This document shows, in pieces, positions 26,406-34,716 of a stretch of 64,000 nt of DNA. The notes beneath the pieces were generated by a model. The model saw nothing but the letters and a program-made list of their open reading frames with translations, was not told the origin of the DNA and made no database searches. Positions within the stretch are counted from its first letter, which is position 1, and each line of letters begins with the position of its first letter. The position numbers and the translations under genes were made by a program. Source of the stretch: an uncultured Bacteroidota bacterium (GTDB taxonomy: Bacteria; Bacteroidota; Bacteroidia; Flavobacteriales_F; PHOS-HE28); assembly GCA_902826215.1 (NCBI GenBank), contig CADEDY010000002.1, positions 334,824 through 398,823 on the forward strand. Direction: 5' to 3'.

Positions 26406-27443
26406 ATGACCGCACGACTTCTCTTGATCAGCGTCTTCGCGTTATCTACCCTCGCTCACGCTCAGGATCTGGTTTCCACTCAACCTGAACCGCGCACGGC
26501 GTTGCTCGAGAAGTTCACCGCCATTCATTGCGGGAATTGTCCTGCTGCTTCTGCTGTTTCCAACCAACTCGCTTCGCAATACGGAGAAGATCTTGTCCGC
26601 ATCAATATCCATGGTGGGAGCTTGGCCACGCCTTCTGGATCACAACCGGACTTCCGCACGACCGACGGTGAAGCGCTCTGGGATCAGTTCAATGTTCAGT
26701 TCCAGCCGCAAGGGATGATCGACCGCCAAGGGTTGCAAGGTGCTTCGGGTTGGAACAGTTCCATCACCGGTGTGCTTGGAGAATTCTCACCGGTGAATAT
26801 CGGCGCGCGATCCACCTTCGATGCTGGCAGCAATACCATTACGGTTGATGTCGAGTTGTATTACACGGATGATGGTCCTGTAGGCGATGATCGGATCCAC
26901 GTTGCATTGACGCAGGATCATATCATCGGCTGGCAAACGGACTATGTGAACGGCAACCAACCCAGCTACGACCATCGCAATGTGTTGCGCGAGCTGATCA
27001 CGCCATTGGCAGGTGATCCTGTGACCGCCACGAATGTGGGCGATCTGGTGCAACGTAGCTATTCGTTTTCCTTGGATCCTTCATGGACCTTGGATGACCT
27101 TATCATCGTGGCTTTTGTAAGTGAAGCGGGCGGTATCGTCCATCAGGCCCGAAGCGTTTCGGCCAATGGAGGCGCTACGGTAGGAATGGAGGAATCGGAT
27201 CGCTACTTGGGTGTTGGCGATGCGTTCCCCGTGCCTGCGAACGAGCAGGTCACCATCGGCCTTGCCCCGGAATTCTCCGGGAGTGTGCTGTATGTCCGTG
27301 ATCTTCGTGGACGTGCCGTCGTCCAAGTGCCCGTGGCCGCGAATGTTGCTTTGGTGAACGTATCAACGCATGATCTCGCAGCTGGGGTGTACACCTATGG
27401 AACTCCCGGAGGTGCTGTCAAGCGTATCGTGGTTGCGCATTGA
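26406..27443 (+). CDS. Omp28-related secreted protein with thioredoxin-like CxxC and T9SS-type C-terminus
   Basis: 345 residues. Signal peptide to about residue 20 (ALSTLAHAQ). The N-terminal half is a thioredoxin-like domain with LEKFTAIHCGNCP (C42 and C45), typical of the Omp28 family. A beta-sandwich middle region follows (about 130-250). The C-terminal part (DAFPVPANEQVTIGL, then LAAGVYTYGT and KRIVVAH) is a short type A sorting domain. It may act in extracellular redox or adhesion; no activity is established for most members. It converges on the decayed sensor-kinase remnant, which begins at the next base. Confidence 0.87.
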   Translation: MTARLLLISVFALSTLAHAQDLVSTQPEPRTALLEKFTAIHCGNCPAASAVSNQLASQYGEDLVRINIHGGSLATPSGSQPDFRTTDGEALWDQFNVQFQPQGMIDRQGLQGASGWNSSITGVLGEFSPVNIGARSTFDAGSNTITVDVELYYTDDGPVGDDRIHVALTQDHIIGWQTDYVNGNQPSYDHRNVLRELITPLAGDPVTATNVGDLVQRSYSFSLDPSWTLDDLIIVAFVSEAGGIVHQARSVSANGGATVGMEESDRYLGVGDAFPVPANEQVTIGLAPEFSGSVLYVRDLRGRAVVQVPVAANVALVNVSTHDLAAGVYTYGTPGGAVKRIVVAH

Positions 27444-27685
27444 GGCGCATGACCTCGGAAGTGGCGTTACACGGTGAAGTCGTAGCCGTCATAGCAGCTC
27501 AACCCGTCCATCGTGGCGAACCACATGAAGCCATACCTGTCCTGGGTGAAGTGGTTCACCATTCCCTGGGACAGGCCATCCTCGATGGTGATGGCGCGGA
27601 AAGGAAGCGAAAGGGTGTCGAACTGCGCCGATACACTTTGCGCGCATAGCAAAAGGATCGGCAACAGTACGCTTACGGATCACAT
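27444..27685 (-). pseudogene. 5' remnant of a two-component-regulator-propeller sensor kinase
   Basis: The ATG at 27685 sits 2 bp after the response-regulator stop, but codon 2 is TGA. In the same frame there follows a clean signal peptide (LLPILLLCAQSVSAQ) and a start typical of Reg_prop periplasmic propellers: ITIEDGLSQGMVN, then DRYGFMWFATMDGL and CYDGYDFTV. There a TAA occupies the place where Tyr is usual, R-H follows in frame, and homology then stops at the end of the Omp28-like gene. The remaining roughly 900-1400 codons of such a kinase are absent. It is a nonsense-mutated and truncated remnant; the family assignment rests on the first propeller blade. Confidence 0.75.
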
Positions 27686-27687
27686 CG

Positions 27688-28334
27688 TTACGGCGTATGG
27701 ATGCCTTTGGTCATGGCATATACCACGAGACCTGCGATGTTGCGATCCCCGGTCTTCAGCAACAGGTTGTTCCGTTGGAACTCCACGGTGCGCGGGCTCA
27801 CGAAGATCCTAGCGGCGATCTCTGCGGTGGTCTGCTCTTGGCAAATGGCGCGGAGCACTTCCAGCTCCCGTTCGCTCAGCGGGTCGATGTCGTTGAAGGT
27901 GGGGCTCACTTGCTTCTTCTTCACCAAGCCGTGCAGCAGCACCTTGTTCACTTCATCGCTGAGGTAGAATCCACTTTCCGCAACGGAACGGATCGCCAGA
28001 TCGATCTCGTCCGGCTCAGCGCTCTTCAGCATGTAGCCATTCGCGCCCAGTACCATCAAGTGCGTGATGAACTTTTCTTCATCATGCGTACTCAAGACGA
28101 TCACCTTCACCGTCGGGTGCTCGATCCGGAGGCGCCGCATGGTTTCCATGCCATCCATCACGGGCATTTCTAGATCGAGCAGCACAATGCTGACCTTGGT
28201 CTCTTTCAAGCCATCGAGCAGTTCTTGGCCGTTGGCACACTCGAGAACCACACGGGCGCCGGCCAAACCGCTGAGCAACATCGCCAGTCCTTTGCGGACA
28301 ATCGTTGGTCGTCGGCGAGTGCCAAATGGATCAT
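27688..28334 (-). pseudogene. NarL/LuxR-type response regulator, frameshifted near its N-terminus
   Basis: From the ATG at 28334 the frame reads MIHLALADDQR, a perfect receiver-domain start with the acidic pair. It then goes off frame: one missing base near 28301-28302 restores IVRKGLAMLLSGLAG and the rest of the protein, which is intact from the ATG at 28281 (197 residues). The rest has the phospho-acceptor Asp in IVLLDLEMPVMDG and a C-terminal LuxR helix-turn-helix (LSERELEVLRAI, then ARIFVSPRTVEFQRNN). Without the repaired base the product lacks the first strand and acidic pair and should not be phosphorylatable. A sequencing error is possible but there is no homopolymer at the site. Confidence 0.8.
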
Positions 28335-28389
28335 CGGGTAAAGATCGCCCGTGTGTATCGGAACAGCACCTCGTATTTCCACCAGTTCT

Positions 28390-28740
28390 TCAGGTGGTCG
28401 AGCGGGTCATGGCAAGGAGTTCCACATTGATACTCGTGCTCAGTTCCAGAAGCTCCTCTACGGGCATTCTACACGATGCTGCGCCTTCCATTCTTGCGCG
28501 TTCTTCAACGGCGACGAGCAATTGAAGCATCCGCTCCGAGCCGAGGTAATGGGCTTGCGGTCGAAGTTCGTGCGCTGCCGAAGCGAGACCGTTGGTGTCT
28601 CCTGCCGCAAGGCTATCGGATAGCAGGGTAAAGTAGGTCGGCGACTCCTCCAAGTAGAGTTGGTTCCATTGCGTTACACGCAACCGTTCACCTTTGAACA
28701 AACGACCCAGATCCGCCAGGTCGATGCAACTCTCTTCCAA
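28390..28740 (-). CDS. Hpt-domain phosphotransfer protein (probably degraded)
   Basis: 116 codons from the only available start, a TTG at 28740. A helical protein with an Hpt-like core: YLEESPTYFTLLSDSLAAGD, then AAHELRPQAHYLGSERM with the likely phospho-His in AHELR. It ends MTRSTT-stop. In the next frame the sequence continues with 22 codons (LDHLKNWWKYEVLF when one base is restored) up to a TGA that overlaps the response-regulator ATG as ATGA. This suggests a one-base loss near 28400-28404. The Hpt-regulator-kinase order fits a phosphorelay that has decayed. Confidence 0.6.
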   Translation of the reverse strand: MEESCIDLADLGRLFKGERLRVTQWNQLYLEESPTYFTLLSDSLAAGDTNGLASAAHELRPQAHYLGSERMLQLLVAVEERARMEGAASCRMPVEELLELSTSINVELLAMTRSTT

Positions 28741-28863
28741 GGCCCTAAAGTAGGATCACGGAACGAGCCAAGGAAGGACGAATACAACCTTCTGGTCAAC
28801 CGCGAAAAGCGCGATAGAGGCTTCTCTTCACAATGAGCCACAGAGCACAGTTCCAACCGTGGC

Positions 28864-29226
28864 TCAACGGCATGAAGCACAAAGGCACAACCTGGAGAAA
28901 AGCAAGCCTTGGCGGCTCCTGAGGCAGGGGTTGCCCCGGTCCAGTGTGTATCGTTCACGCCACGTTCCTTTGGGTGTTTCGGCTTGAAGTTCCACTTGCC
29001 GACCCCGAACTTTCCATTGGCCGCGCACATCCACGTGTTCTTCGCGATCCAGGTTGTTCAAACAATGGAACGTGCCATCGCCGTTCAGTACCAAGGCGAG
29101 GTGTGCGGAGTTGAATGCTGCACCTCCACCGCACACGCCATAGGTGCCGGTGGGTACTCTGGCATCGGGTAGGGGTGTTGCTGAAACTGCGATCGCTGCG
29201 GCCAGGAGGAAGAGTGCACCTTTCAT
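28864..29226 (-). CDS. Small secreted hypothetical protein
   Basis: 120 residues from the ATG at 29226, chosen because a signal peptide (MKGALFLLAAAIAVSATPL) begins there; the frame extends to 29334 over the start of the neighbouring gene's 3' end. The middle resembles a lipocalin-like strand pattern (GTYGVCGGGAAFNSAHLALVLNGDGTFHCLNN, then GQWKVRGRQVELQAE), that is, a stress-type beta fold. The last 20 residues are Arg/Leu/Cys-rich and may reflect a frameshifted or eroded C-terminus. No family name can be given. Confidence 0.65.
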   Translation of the reverse strand: MKGALFLLAAAIAVSATPLPDARVPTGTYGVCGGGAAFNSAHLALVLNGDGTFHCLNNLDREEHVDVRGQWKVRGRQVELQAETPKGTWRERYTLDRGNPCLRSRQGLLFSRLCLCASCR

Positions 29227-29278
29227 GTTTGACGTGTGTTGTTGTTCGAGTTGCTGTGCCAGATCACTCGAGCTTTGT

Positions 29279-30430
29279 TCAGTAGCTGTTCGGAGGCGGC
29301 TCCCTTCTGCTTCCGCGCCGGTCATATCCCTCATCGTGAACCTCGCCGCTGCCCATCACGGCTTGATCGATCGTGCCGGTGCAATTCGTGTACACATCAC
29401 CCGAGCCGCTTACTTGAACGTTGCACTTCAGCGCTTCGAAATCGCTGAGGACCACATCACCGGAGCCGACGACGGCTACGATGACTTCTTCCGTGCGACC
29501 TTCAAGGCGAATGTCCCCGCTGCCCGAAAGTTCGATGCGCGTGGTGCCCGTTACCAAAGCTTCGGTGCCCAGGATCTCGCCGGACCCAACGAGGTTCGCT
29601 TGCAAGGTGTTGAGGCCTTTGAACGAAACGAAATGGATGGCCCCGGAGCCGTTCAGATCGAGTTGTACGGCACGCATGTTCGTGAATTCCTCAACATGCA
29701 CATCGCCTGATCCCATGAGTTGGATCCGTTCGATCTCCGGCATACGCACGTGAACCGTGGCCACACTGCCGCATGATCGTTTGCCGCTGGATCCTCTGCT
29801 GGACCCACCGCTGATCATGAGTTTCTTACCGTCGGTTGAGATCAATAGTACCTTCAACACGTCATCGTCGCCTTCTGCATGCACATCGAAGGGGCCTTGG
29901 GTGATCTCCACATCCAAGGCACCGTTGACGTGGATGCCGGAAAAACCACTCAGATCGTAGTGCTTTCCTGAGTCGCTGGTCCATGTTGGGGTCGATGCGG
30001 GCGTTGGTTCAGCCGGTTCGGGTTCGGTTGGCGGTTGGGTCGCCGCTTGGGGTTCGGGTTCGCCGGGCGTAGTCGTGGTCAAGGTAAGTGGTGGTGCCTT
30101 CTTGACCACTGCGGGTGCTGTCCATACTACGGCATCCGGTTCAACTGCAACAGGTGCGGCAACGAGCTCCACCTTGGGTTCAGGCATATCGAAACGGGTG
30201 GCAGCGGGCGCTGGTTCCGTGGCCGTGAGCAGGTAGGCGGTGCTACCGATGAGGAGTGTGCCTGCGGTGGTCATGAGAATGGAATTGAGGTTGATGTGAC
30301 TGAGCCATGAGCCGGTCGGTTGCAGAAGCGGGAACGCGGCGACCATGGATCCTACTTGCTCGATGGATACCTCTGCAGGCAGTTCCCGCAGCAGTGCGAA
30401 AGCCTTGTCGGTGGCGTCTTGCGGGTTCAT
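29279..30430 (-). CDS. Membrane-anchored GIN-domain (DUF2807) protein coupled to ECF sigma factor; candidate anti-sigma factor
   Basis: 383 residues. A short cytoplasmic N-terminus (1-47) leads to one membrane segment (about 50-70, ILMTTAGTLLIGSTAYLL). A Pro/Glu/Thr-rich linker covers about 75-150. A putative auto-transporter adhesin head GIN domain (about 155-365) has many repeats of the type V-x-GSGD and L-x-GSGxI. Its start overlaps the sigma-factor stop as ATGA. The topology and coupling are those of an anti-sigma factor with an extracytoplasmic sensor, but the cytoplasmic part shows no known anti-sigma motif, so that role is inferred. Confidence 0.85.
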   Translation of the reverse strand: MNPQDATDKAFALLRELPAEVSIEQVGSMVAAFPLLQPTGSWLSHINLNSILMTTAGTLLIGSTAYLLTATEPAPAATRFDMPEPKVELVAAPVAVEPDAVVWTAPAVVKKAPPLTLTTTTPGEPEPQAATQPPTEPEPAEPTPASTPTWTSDSGKHYDLSGFSGIHVNGALDVEITQGPFDVHAEGDDDVLKVLLISTDGKKLMISGGSSRGSSGKRSCGSVATVHVRMPEIERIQLMGSGDVHVEEFTNMRAVQLDLNGSGAIHFVSFKGLNTLQANLVGSGEILGTEALVTGTTRIELSGSGDIRLEGRTEEVIVAVVGSGDVVLSDFEALKCNVQVSGSGDVYTNCTGTIDQAVMGSGEVHDEGYDRRGSRREPPPNSY

Positions 30431-30972
30431 AGCAGAAGGGTCTTGAATGCGTTCAACAATTCGGGGGTGGTGCTTTGTGCACGGCCGTCAAGCAGGCCAC
30501 GGACCTTGGCGCGAGCACGGCTCACCCGGGTCTTCACCGTTCCTTCCGAGCAGTTCTGGATCTCCGCGATCTCGGCCATGGGTAAGCCCGATACTTCGAA
30601 GAGCACCAACGCTTCACGCTGGTCGCTGGGCAGTCGATCCAGGGTGGTGTAGAGGATCTTCACATCCACCAACATCTCTGCCGTGGCGCCCCGTTCCTTC
30701 AGCCGTTCGGCTTGCTTTTCGCAGATGGCTTCGCTGCGTCGTTGGATCCGCCAGACGCTGATGGCCCTGTTCCGAGCGGCGCGCACCAGGTAATGCAGCA
30801 ACTGGTCCTTTTTCTCAATGGACTCGTACTTGTGGAAGGTGCTCAGCAACACGTCCTGTACCAGGTCCTGGGCATCCATCTTTCCATAGGCCAGCGCCGA
30901 GCAATACCGCACGAAGGGCTCGTGGCACTTCGCGTACGCTTGCATGAATTCGGTTTGTTTGGCGTTGGACAC
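30427..30972 (-). CDS. ECF-type RNA polymerase sigma factor
   Basis: 181 residues from a GTG at 30972; an internal ATG at 30945 would cut into region 2, so GTG is preferred. Region 2 covers about 15-80 (FVRYCSALAYGKMDAQDLVQDVLL, then YLVRAARNRAISVWR). Region 4 covers about 110-165 (LPSDQREALVLFEVSGLPMAEIAEI, then GTVKTRVSRARAKV). It directs RNA polymerase to its own promoters, likely including this operon. It is translationally coupled to the membrane GIN-domain gene, which may control it. Confidence 0.95.
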   Translation of the reverse strand: MSNAKQTEFMQAYAKCHEPFVRYCSALAYGKMDAQDLVQDVLLSTFHKYESIEKKDQLLHYLVRAARNRAISVWRIQRRSEAICEKQAERLKERGATAEMLVDVKILYTTLDRLPSDQREALVLFEVSGLPMAEIAEIQNCSEGTVKTRVSRARAKVRGLLDGRAQSTTPELLNAFKTLLL

Positions 30973-31056
30973 GATCCGGGGATTCTGCTGGGATAGTCGC
31001 AGAAGTTAGGGAAAGGTTACAGCGCGATCGAAAGGTTCTGTGGAGTGGATCTTTTG

Positions 31057-31548
31057 TCAACGGGTACCAAGTTCAAGAAGGACCCATCGATCCAACCTGA
31101 ACTGGAAAGGCAGGGTGTACTGGACGGCCACAGCTTGACCTCGCTGTCTACCGGGCATCTAATTCGGCATCTCGCGCACCAACCGCAAGGCTTCCTTATC
31201 GAGCCCCGGACCGCCGGGAACGCCCCGCAGCACTTTGGCATCCCGAAGTGCCCCATCCTTATTTACAACGAAGGTCACGAAGACCTTGCCTTCTACCTCC
31301 GCTTCGCGCTCGGGTCCAGGATAGTGCAGGTTCTTCTGAATGTAGGTCAACATCGCTTCATGACCACCAGGGACTTCCGGCATCTCTTCCACGATCGTGA
31401 AGATCTGCGGCTCAGCCTGGGTCTCTGGAACCAGCTCTATCGTCCCTTCGTGTAAGATGTCCGGAGGGGGTGGTTCGGGAGTGACCTGTGCCACGCCAGT
31501 AGCGGCGAAGGCAAGGCTGAATGCCATGAGCAGCGCGCGAAATTCCAT
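31057..31548 (-). pseudogene. TonB C-terminal-domain protein interrupted by an in-frame TAG
   Basis: The ATG at 31548 begins a signal peptide and a TonB_C domain (EVPGGHEAMLTYIQKNLHYP, KVFVTFVVNKDGAL, LDKEALRLVREMPN) but meets TAG at 31159-31161 after 129 residues. The same frame continues for 33 more residues with the expected end of the domain (MPGRQRGQAV, then VQYTLPFQFRL) to a TGA at 31057. Homologues have Trp after MPN, so TGG to TAG is a one-base change. The truncated product lacks the last strand of the domain. There is no transmembrane anchor typical of TonB itself, so the intact form was a periplasmic TonB-like protein. Confidence 0.8.
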
Positions 31549-31643
31549 CGGGTGAAGATAGTTTGCGCCCGATCACGAATGAAGAAGCACCTGACCGGAT
31601 GGCCAAGTGCTTCTTACGTTCCTGAGCAGGAAGGGGCGTATGC

Positions 31644-32213
31644 TCAGGCGTTCAGTTTGTAGCCGTGCTCGTTGGCCCAAACGCGAACCTCTGAAGCTTC
31701 CTTCAGCGTGCTACTGCGAATGTTGGTCCAGGTAGGGTCATCCGATTCTTCAACGGCGACGATCAGGCGATCCATACGCTCCAGACCTTGGGCCAGGTCT
31801 GCGGCGCGCTCCTTATCCTTCTTTGTGGCCATTTCGTCCCTGGTGCCATCGTTGAGGCGCATACGAATGGTCTCCAATTCGGCCATCAACATGGCGCGAT
31901 AGCCACGCACATCCTTGCTTGCAGCATAGCGTTCGTCATAGGCTGGAGTGCCGACTGCGCTGCCATTGATCATGATCTCGTTGCCGTCCATCATGGTGGT
32001 GCCGTTATCGCGCATCATCTCGTTCTGGGTGGTTTCACCATCGCGCACTTCCGCAGCGTGGCCATCCACATACGTATCGGTCGAATTCATGTGCGTGCTT
32101 TCCATGGCGTCAGCATCGCGGTGTTCGGTGCTGTCGCCGCAGCTTGCCATGACGGTGGTGAGCGTTACGGCAACCGTTAACAGGGATAGGTTCTTGAATG
32201 TGGACGTCTTCAT
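31644..32213 (-). CDS. Hypothetical Met/Asp/Thr-rich lipoprotein
   Basis: 189 residues from the ATG at 32213. The signal ends V-M-A-S-C at about residue 24, so it is a lipoprotein. A low-complexity Thr/Met/Asp/Gly-rich segment follows (about 25-90). A helical C-terminal half (about 95-189) has heptad-like spacing (MLMAELETIRMRLNDG, then DLAQGLERMDRLIVAVEE). No family recognised. The next gene upstream on this strand is CsbD, a stress protein, across a strong hairpin. Confidence 0.82.
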   Translation of the reverse strand: MKTSTFKNLSLLTVAVTLTTVMASCGDSTEHRDADAMESTHMNSTDTYVDGHAAEVRDGETTQNEMMRDNGTTMMDGNEIMINGSAVGTPAYDERYAASKDVRGYRAMLMAELETIRMRLNDGTRDEMATKKDKERAADLAQGLERMDRLIVAVEESDDPTWTNIRSSTLKEASEVRVWANEHGYKLNA

Positions 32214-32460
32214 GTTTACTTGGAGTTGGTTCAATGGAGCTTAAGCAAGCGTTGGGCCATGCGAACCTCACCCCGTTGGGAAGCATGGCGCGTGTTCCTC
32301 TCGAATGGTCACTGAATACATTGTGGGTAAGGGCTTTGTGATCACTGATCGCTTTGTCAGCAGGTTGCCGGAGGTTGCGGAGGTGTGGACCTTCTCGAAC
32401 TGAGCCTGGGGATGCTCTTCCCCGATCGAGAACCCCCGGTAACATGGACCAGAAATGAGA

Positions 32461-32490
32461 ACGGCCCGATGGATCATTCCATCGGGCCGT
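32461..32490. terminator. Strong hairpin between csbD and the lipoprotein gene
   Basis: A perfect 13-bp inverted repeat, ACGGCCCGATGGA (32461-32473) and its complement (32478-32490), around TCAT. It lies 17 bp beyond the csbD stop. The T-containing tails on both sides are weak, but the stem is strong enough to be a terminator. Confidence 0.65.
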
Positions 32491-32507
32491 TGTTCAGAAG
32501 CCGTGTA

Positions 32508-32723
32508 TTACGCTTTCGTAGTTTCTGTGGTGCTCAAACGATCGATGATGGTATTCACCTCATCCTTCGTTTTGCCCAAGCCTTTCTGCAGGCGACCGAG
32601 CAATTCATCCTCCTTGCCTTCTGCGTACATCAGGTCATTGTCGGTGAGCTTGGAATACTCCTGCTTGAGTTTTCCTTTCAGTTCGTTCCAGTTCCCTTTG
32701 ATCTTGTCGTTCGTGCTGTTCAT
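32508..32723 (-). CDS. CsbD family stress protein
   Basis: 71 residues from the ATG at 32723 ([20 protein letters not shown]). The family signature is the repeated KGxWxxxKGxxK element followed by [31 protein letters not shown]. CsbD proteins are small, acidic and helical, and are induced by general stress in other bacteria; their biochemical role is not known. A strong hairpin follows the stop. Confidence 0.93.
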   Translation of the reverse strand: MNSTNDKIKGNWNELKGKLKQEYSKLTDNDLMYAEGKEDELLGRLQKGLGKTKDEVNTIIDRLSTTETTKA

Positions 32724-32965
32724 GGTTTTTCGTATTTGCATGTTGTGGTCCCATGCATCGTGCCATTTCCGTCAAGCACTGTTGAAAGCGGGCTGTACGG
32801 GGTCATCCACTTCGCGTGTGTGTAGGATCCGCAACGGATCGTGCGTTCGCGCCCCGATCATTCCACGATCCTTTTCGATCTGTCCATGGAAGCTTGGATC
32901 TATAACCAAGGTTCTATTGTGGATGGTTCGGGGATCGCCGCTCTTTGTGATCAAGACCCAACGAC

Positions 32966-34165
32966 ATGCGAACACTCTTCCCCACACTGCTCTTCTTCGT
33001 TACCTCCATGCTCCATGGCCAAGCCCAGTGGGAGCAAATGGAAAGCGTGCCGGCTGCAGGCCGTTACTGGGCCGCCGCGACCGGTAATTCCACGCATGGA
33101 TACGCTGGTGGCGGTCGGTTGCAATTCTCCGGAACCAACAATACAGTGGCCGATATGTACGCTTATGAACTCGCTACCGACACTTGGACGACCATACCGG
33201 ACTACCCCGGCGGCGTGCGTGAAGGCATGGATGCCTTCACGATCGGTGAACGGATCTTCTTCGCTTTCGGATCACCGTTCATCCAGTTCACAAGAACCGT
33301 GTACGAATACCTCCCATTGACCAACAGTTGGGTGCAGCACGAAGATGTACCCGGTATCGGATTCGCCTATTCGCATGGCTTCGTTGTCGGGGATACCTAC
33401 TACATCGGTCCTGAGAACGGAACGAACAACGTATATGCCTTCAATGGTTCCACCAATTCATGGAGTACGGTAGCGTCCTTCCCCGGCGAGGATCGAAGGG
33501 CTCAATGTGCTTTCTCTGCGAATGGCATGGGTTATCTCGGAATGGGCGCAGGTGTCTTCAGCGGTGTGTATGGTGATTGGTGGGAGTACGATCCGATCGC
33601 TGATGGCTGGACACAAGTGGCTGATATTTTTCCCGTGTCCGATCAAAGCAGCGCCACGGCAGTGGAGAATGTGGGATACGTCTTCAACGTCGGCGGCTCA
33701 GGTGGTGGCAAACAGCTTTTCCGATACGACGGCGCAAATGACGAATGGATACAGGACGCCATCCTCCCAACGGACCGTATCGCCAATGGCTCGCTCTTCT
33801 CCATTGGTACAAAGGGCTTTCTTGTGTTCGGCCAAAGCATCACGAGCGGCGGCAACTTCTCTTCCAATGCGTTGTGGCAGTTCACGCCCGGTACCACAGG
33901 CGTTCCGGATGAACGGTCGGATGAGCTTGGTCTGGTAGGTTTCGCCGTCGATGGTACCATTGCGCTACGGAGCAAGGAGGTACTGGATGATGCGGGCATG
34001 GTGAGCCTTTTCAACGCCACCGGCCAACTGGTACAACAGCAACGCATCAGCGCACGAACCATCATCGACCTGCGCTTGGGCAATGCGCTGGCTTCAGGAG
34101 TGTACCATGTCCAGGTGCGTATTCCGGGGCGGACGAGTTCACTGCGGGTGATAGCGCTCGAATGA
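32966..34165 (+). CDS. Secreted kelch-repeat beta-propeller protein with T9SS-type C-terminus
   Basis: 399 residues. Signal peptide MRTLFPTLLFFVTSMLHGQAQ. Kelch-type blades of about 50 residues follow (about 22-310), with recurrent YxY-DTWT/NSW turns such as MYAYELATDTWTTI, VYAFNGSTNSWSTV, WWEYDPIADGWTQV and LFRYDGANDEWIQD. The C-terminus (about 320-399) has a short sorting-domain-like region (VSLFNATGQLVQQ, then LASGVYHVQV). It is probably exported to the surface; the ligand is unknown. It follows a plus-strand gap after the csbD region. Confidence 0.88.
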   Translation: MRTLFPTLLFFVTSMLHGQAQWEQMESVPAAGRYWAAATGNSTHGYAGGGRLQFSGTNNTVADMYAYELATDTWTTIPDYPGGVREGMDAFTIGERIFFAFGSPFIQFTRTVYEYLPLTNSWVQHEDVPGIGFAYSHGFVVGDTYYIGPENGTNNVYAFNGSTNSWSTVASFPGEDRRAQCAFSANGMGYLGMGAGVFSGVYGDWWEYDPIADGWTQVADIFPVSDQSSATAVENVGYVFNVGGSGGGKQLFRYDGANDEWIQDAILPTDRIANGSLFSIGTKGFLVFGQSITSGGNFSSNALWQFTPGTTGVPDERSDELGLVGFAVDGTIALRSKEVLDDAGMVSLFNATGQLVQQQRISARTIIDLRLGNALASGVYHVQVRIPGRTSSLRVIALE

Positions 34166-34176
34166 ACGGAGTTCGG

Positions 34177-34713
34177 TCACCATGGTGCTCCGCTTTGGTC
34201 CGAATGACCGAACTTCGAAAGTGCACGGTACTGATCCGCCTCTAAGGTCTGTAGTGTGAGTATTTCTTTTCGTAGCCCGCTCTGATGGTCGTCGTCCAGT
34301 GCGTCCAACAATTCACTCCATGATCGGATCGCGTGCAGCCGCAGCGACCGTAGCGCATTCCGCAATGCTATTGGGCGTTGGTGCGCTATCGATCGATCGC
34401 GATCAGTGTGTCGGACTTCTTCGAGAACGGCGGTGCTGGAAAGGTTGGCACTCGGGCCAGGAGGCATGCCATGTTCGCTGGCAACGGATCGCAAGCGACC
34501 TGCGATGTACTGGTCAACGACCGTTTGATCCTGCAGGAGATCGCGCAGCGGGCGGTGTGTTTCCCGTGTTGCGATGGATGACATCAACGAAGCCGTACGC
34601 TGGTGAAGGAAATACAGTTCGTTGATGAGGGTGCTCCGGTGGTGCAGATCCGTCCGAAACCGGTCGGCCACGCTTATCGGTCGCACATGACTTCTATCGT
34701 TGACCTGTTTCAT
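34177..34713 (-). CDS. Helical hypothetical protein downstream of OmpA-like lipoprotein
   Basis: 178 residues, no signal peptide. The sequence is predicted almost entirely helical and rich in Arg, His and Leu (DLHHRSTLINELYFLHQRTASLM, LRDLLQDQTVVDQYIAGRLRSV, LEADQYRALSKFG). The pattern of long helices resembles ferritin-like or DUF892-type bundles but I cannot assign it. It starts 3 bp after the OmpA-like gene stop on the same strand, so it is very probably cotranscribed with it. Confidence 0.7.
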   Translation of the reverse strand: MKQVNDRSHVRPISVADRFRTDLHHRSTLINELYFLHQRTASLMSSIATRETHRPLRDLLQDQTVVDQYIAGRLRSVASEHGMPPGPSANLSSTAVLEEVRHTDRDRSIAHQRPIALRNALRSLRLHAIRSWSELLDALDDDHQSGLRKEILTLQTLEADQYRALSKFGHSDQSGAPW

Positions 34714-34716
34714 GAT

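Noticed and set aside
32772..32987. Minus-strand frame whose peptide (GARTHDPLRI) resembles the shadow of a tRNA gene
   Set aside because: I could not fold a cloverleaf: no 5-bp T stem around the TTCG and no matching acceptor arms. No tRNA is claimed.
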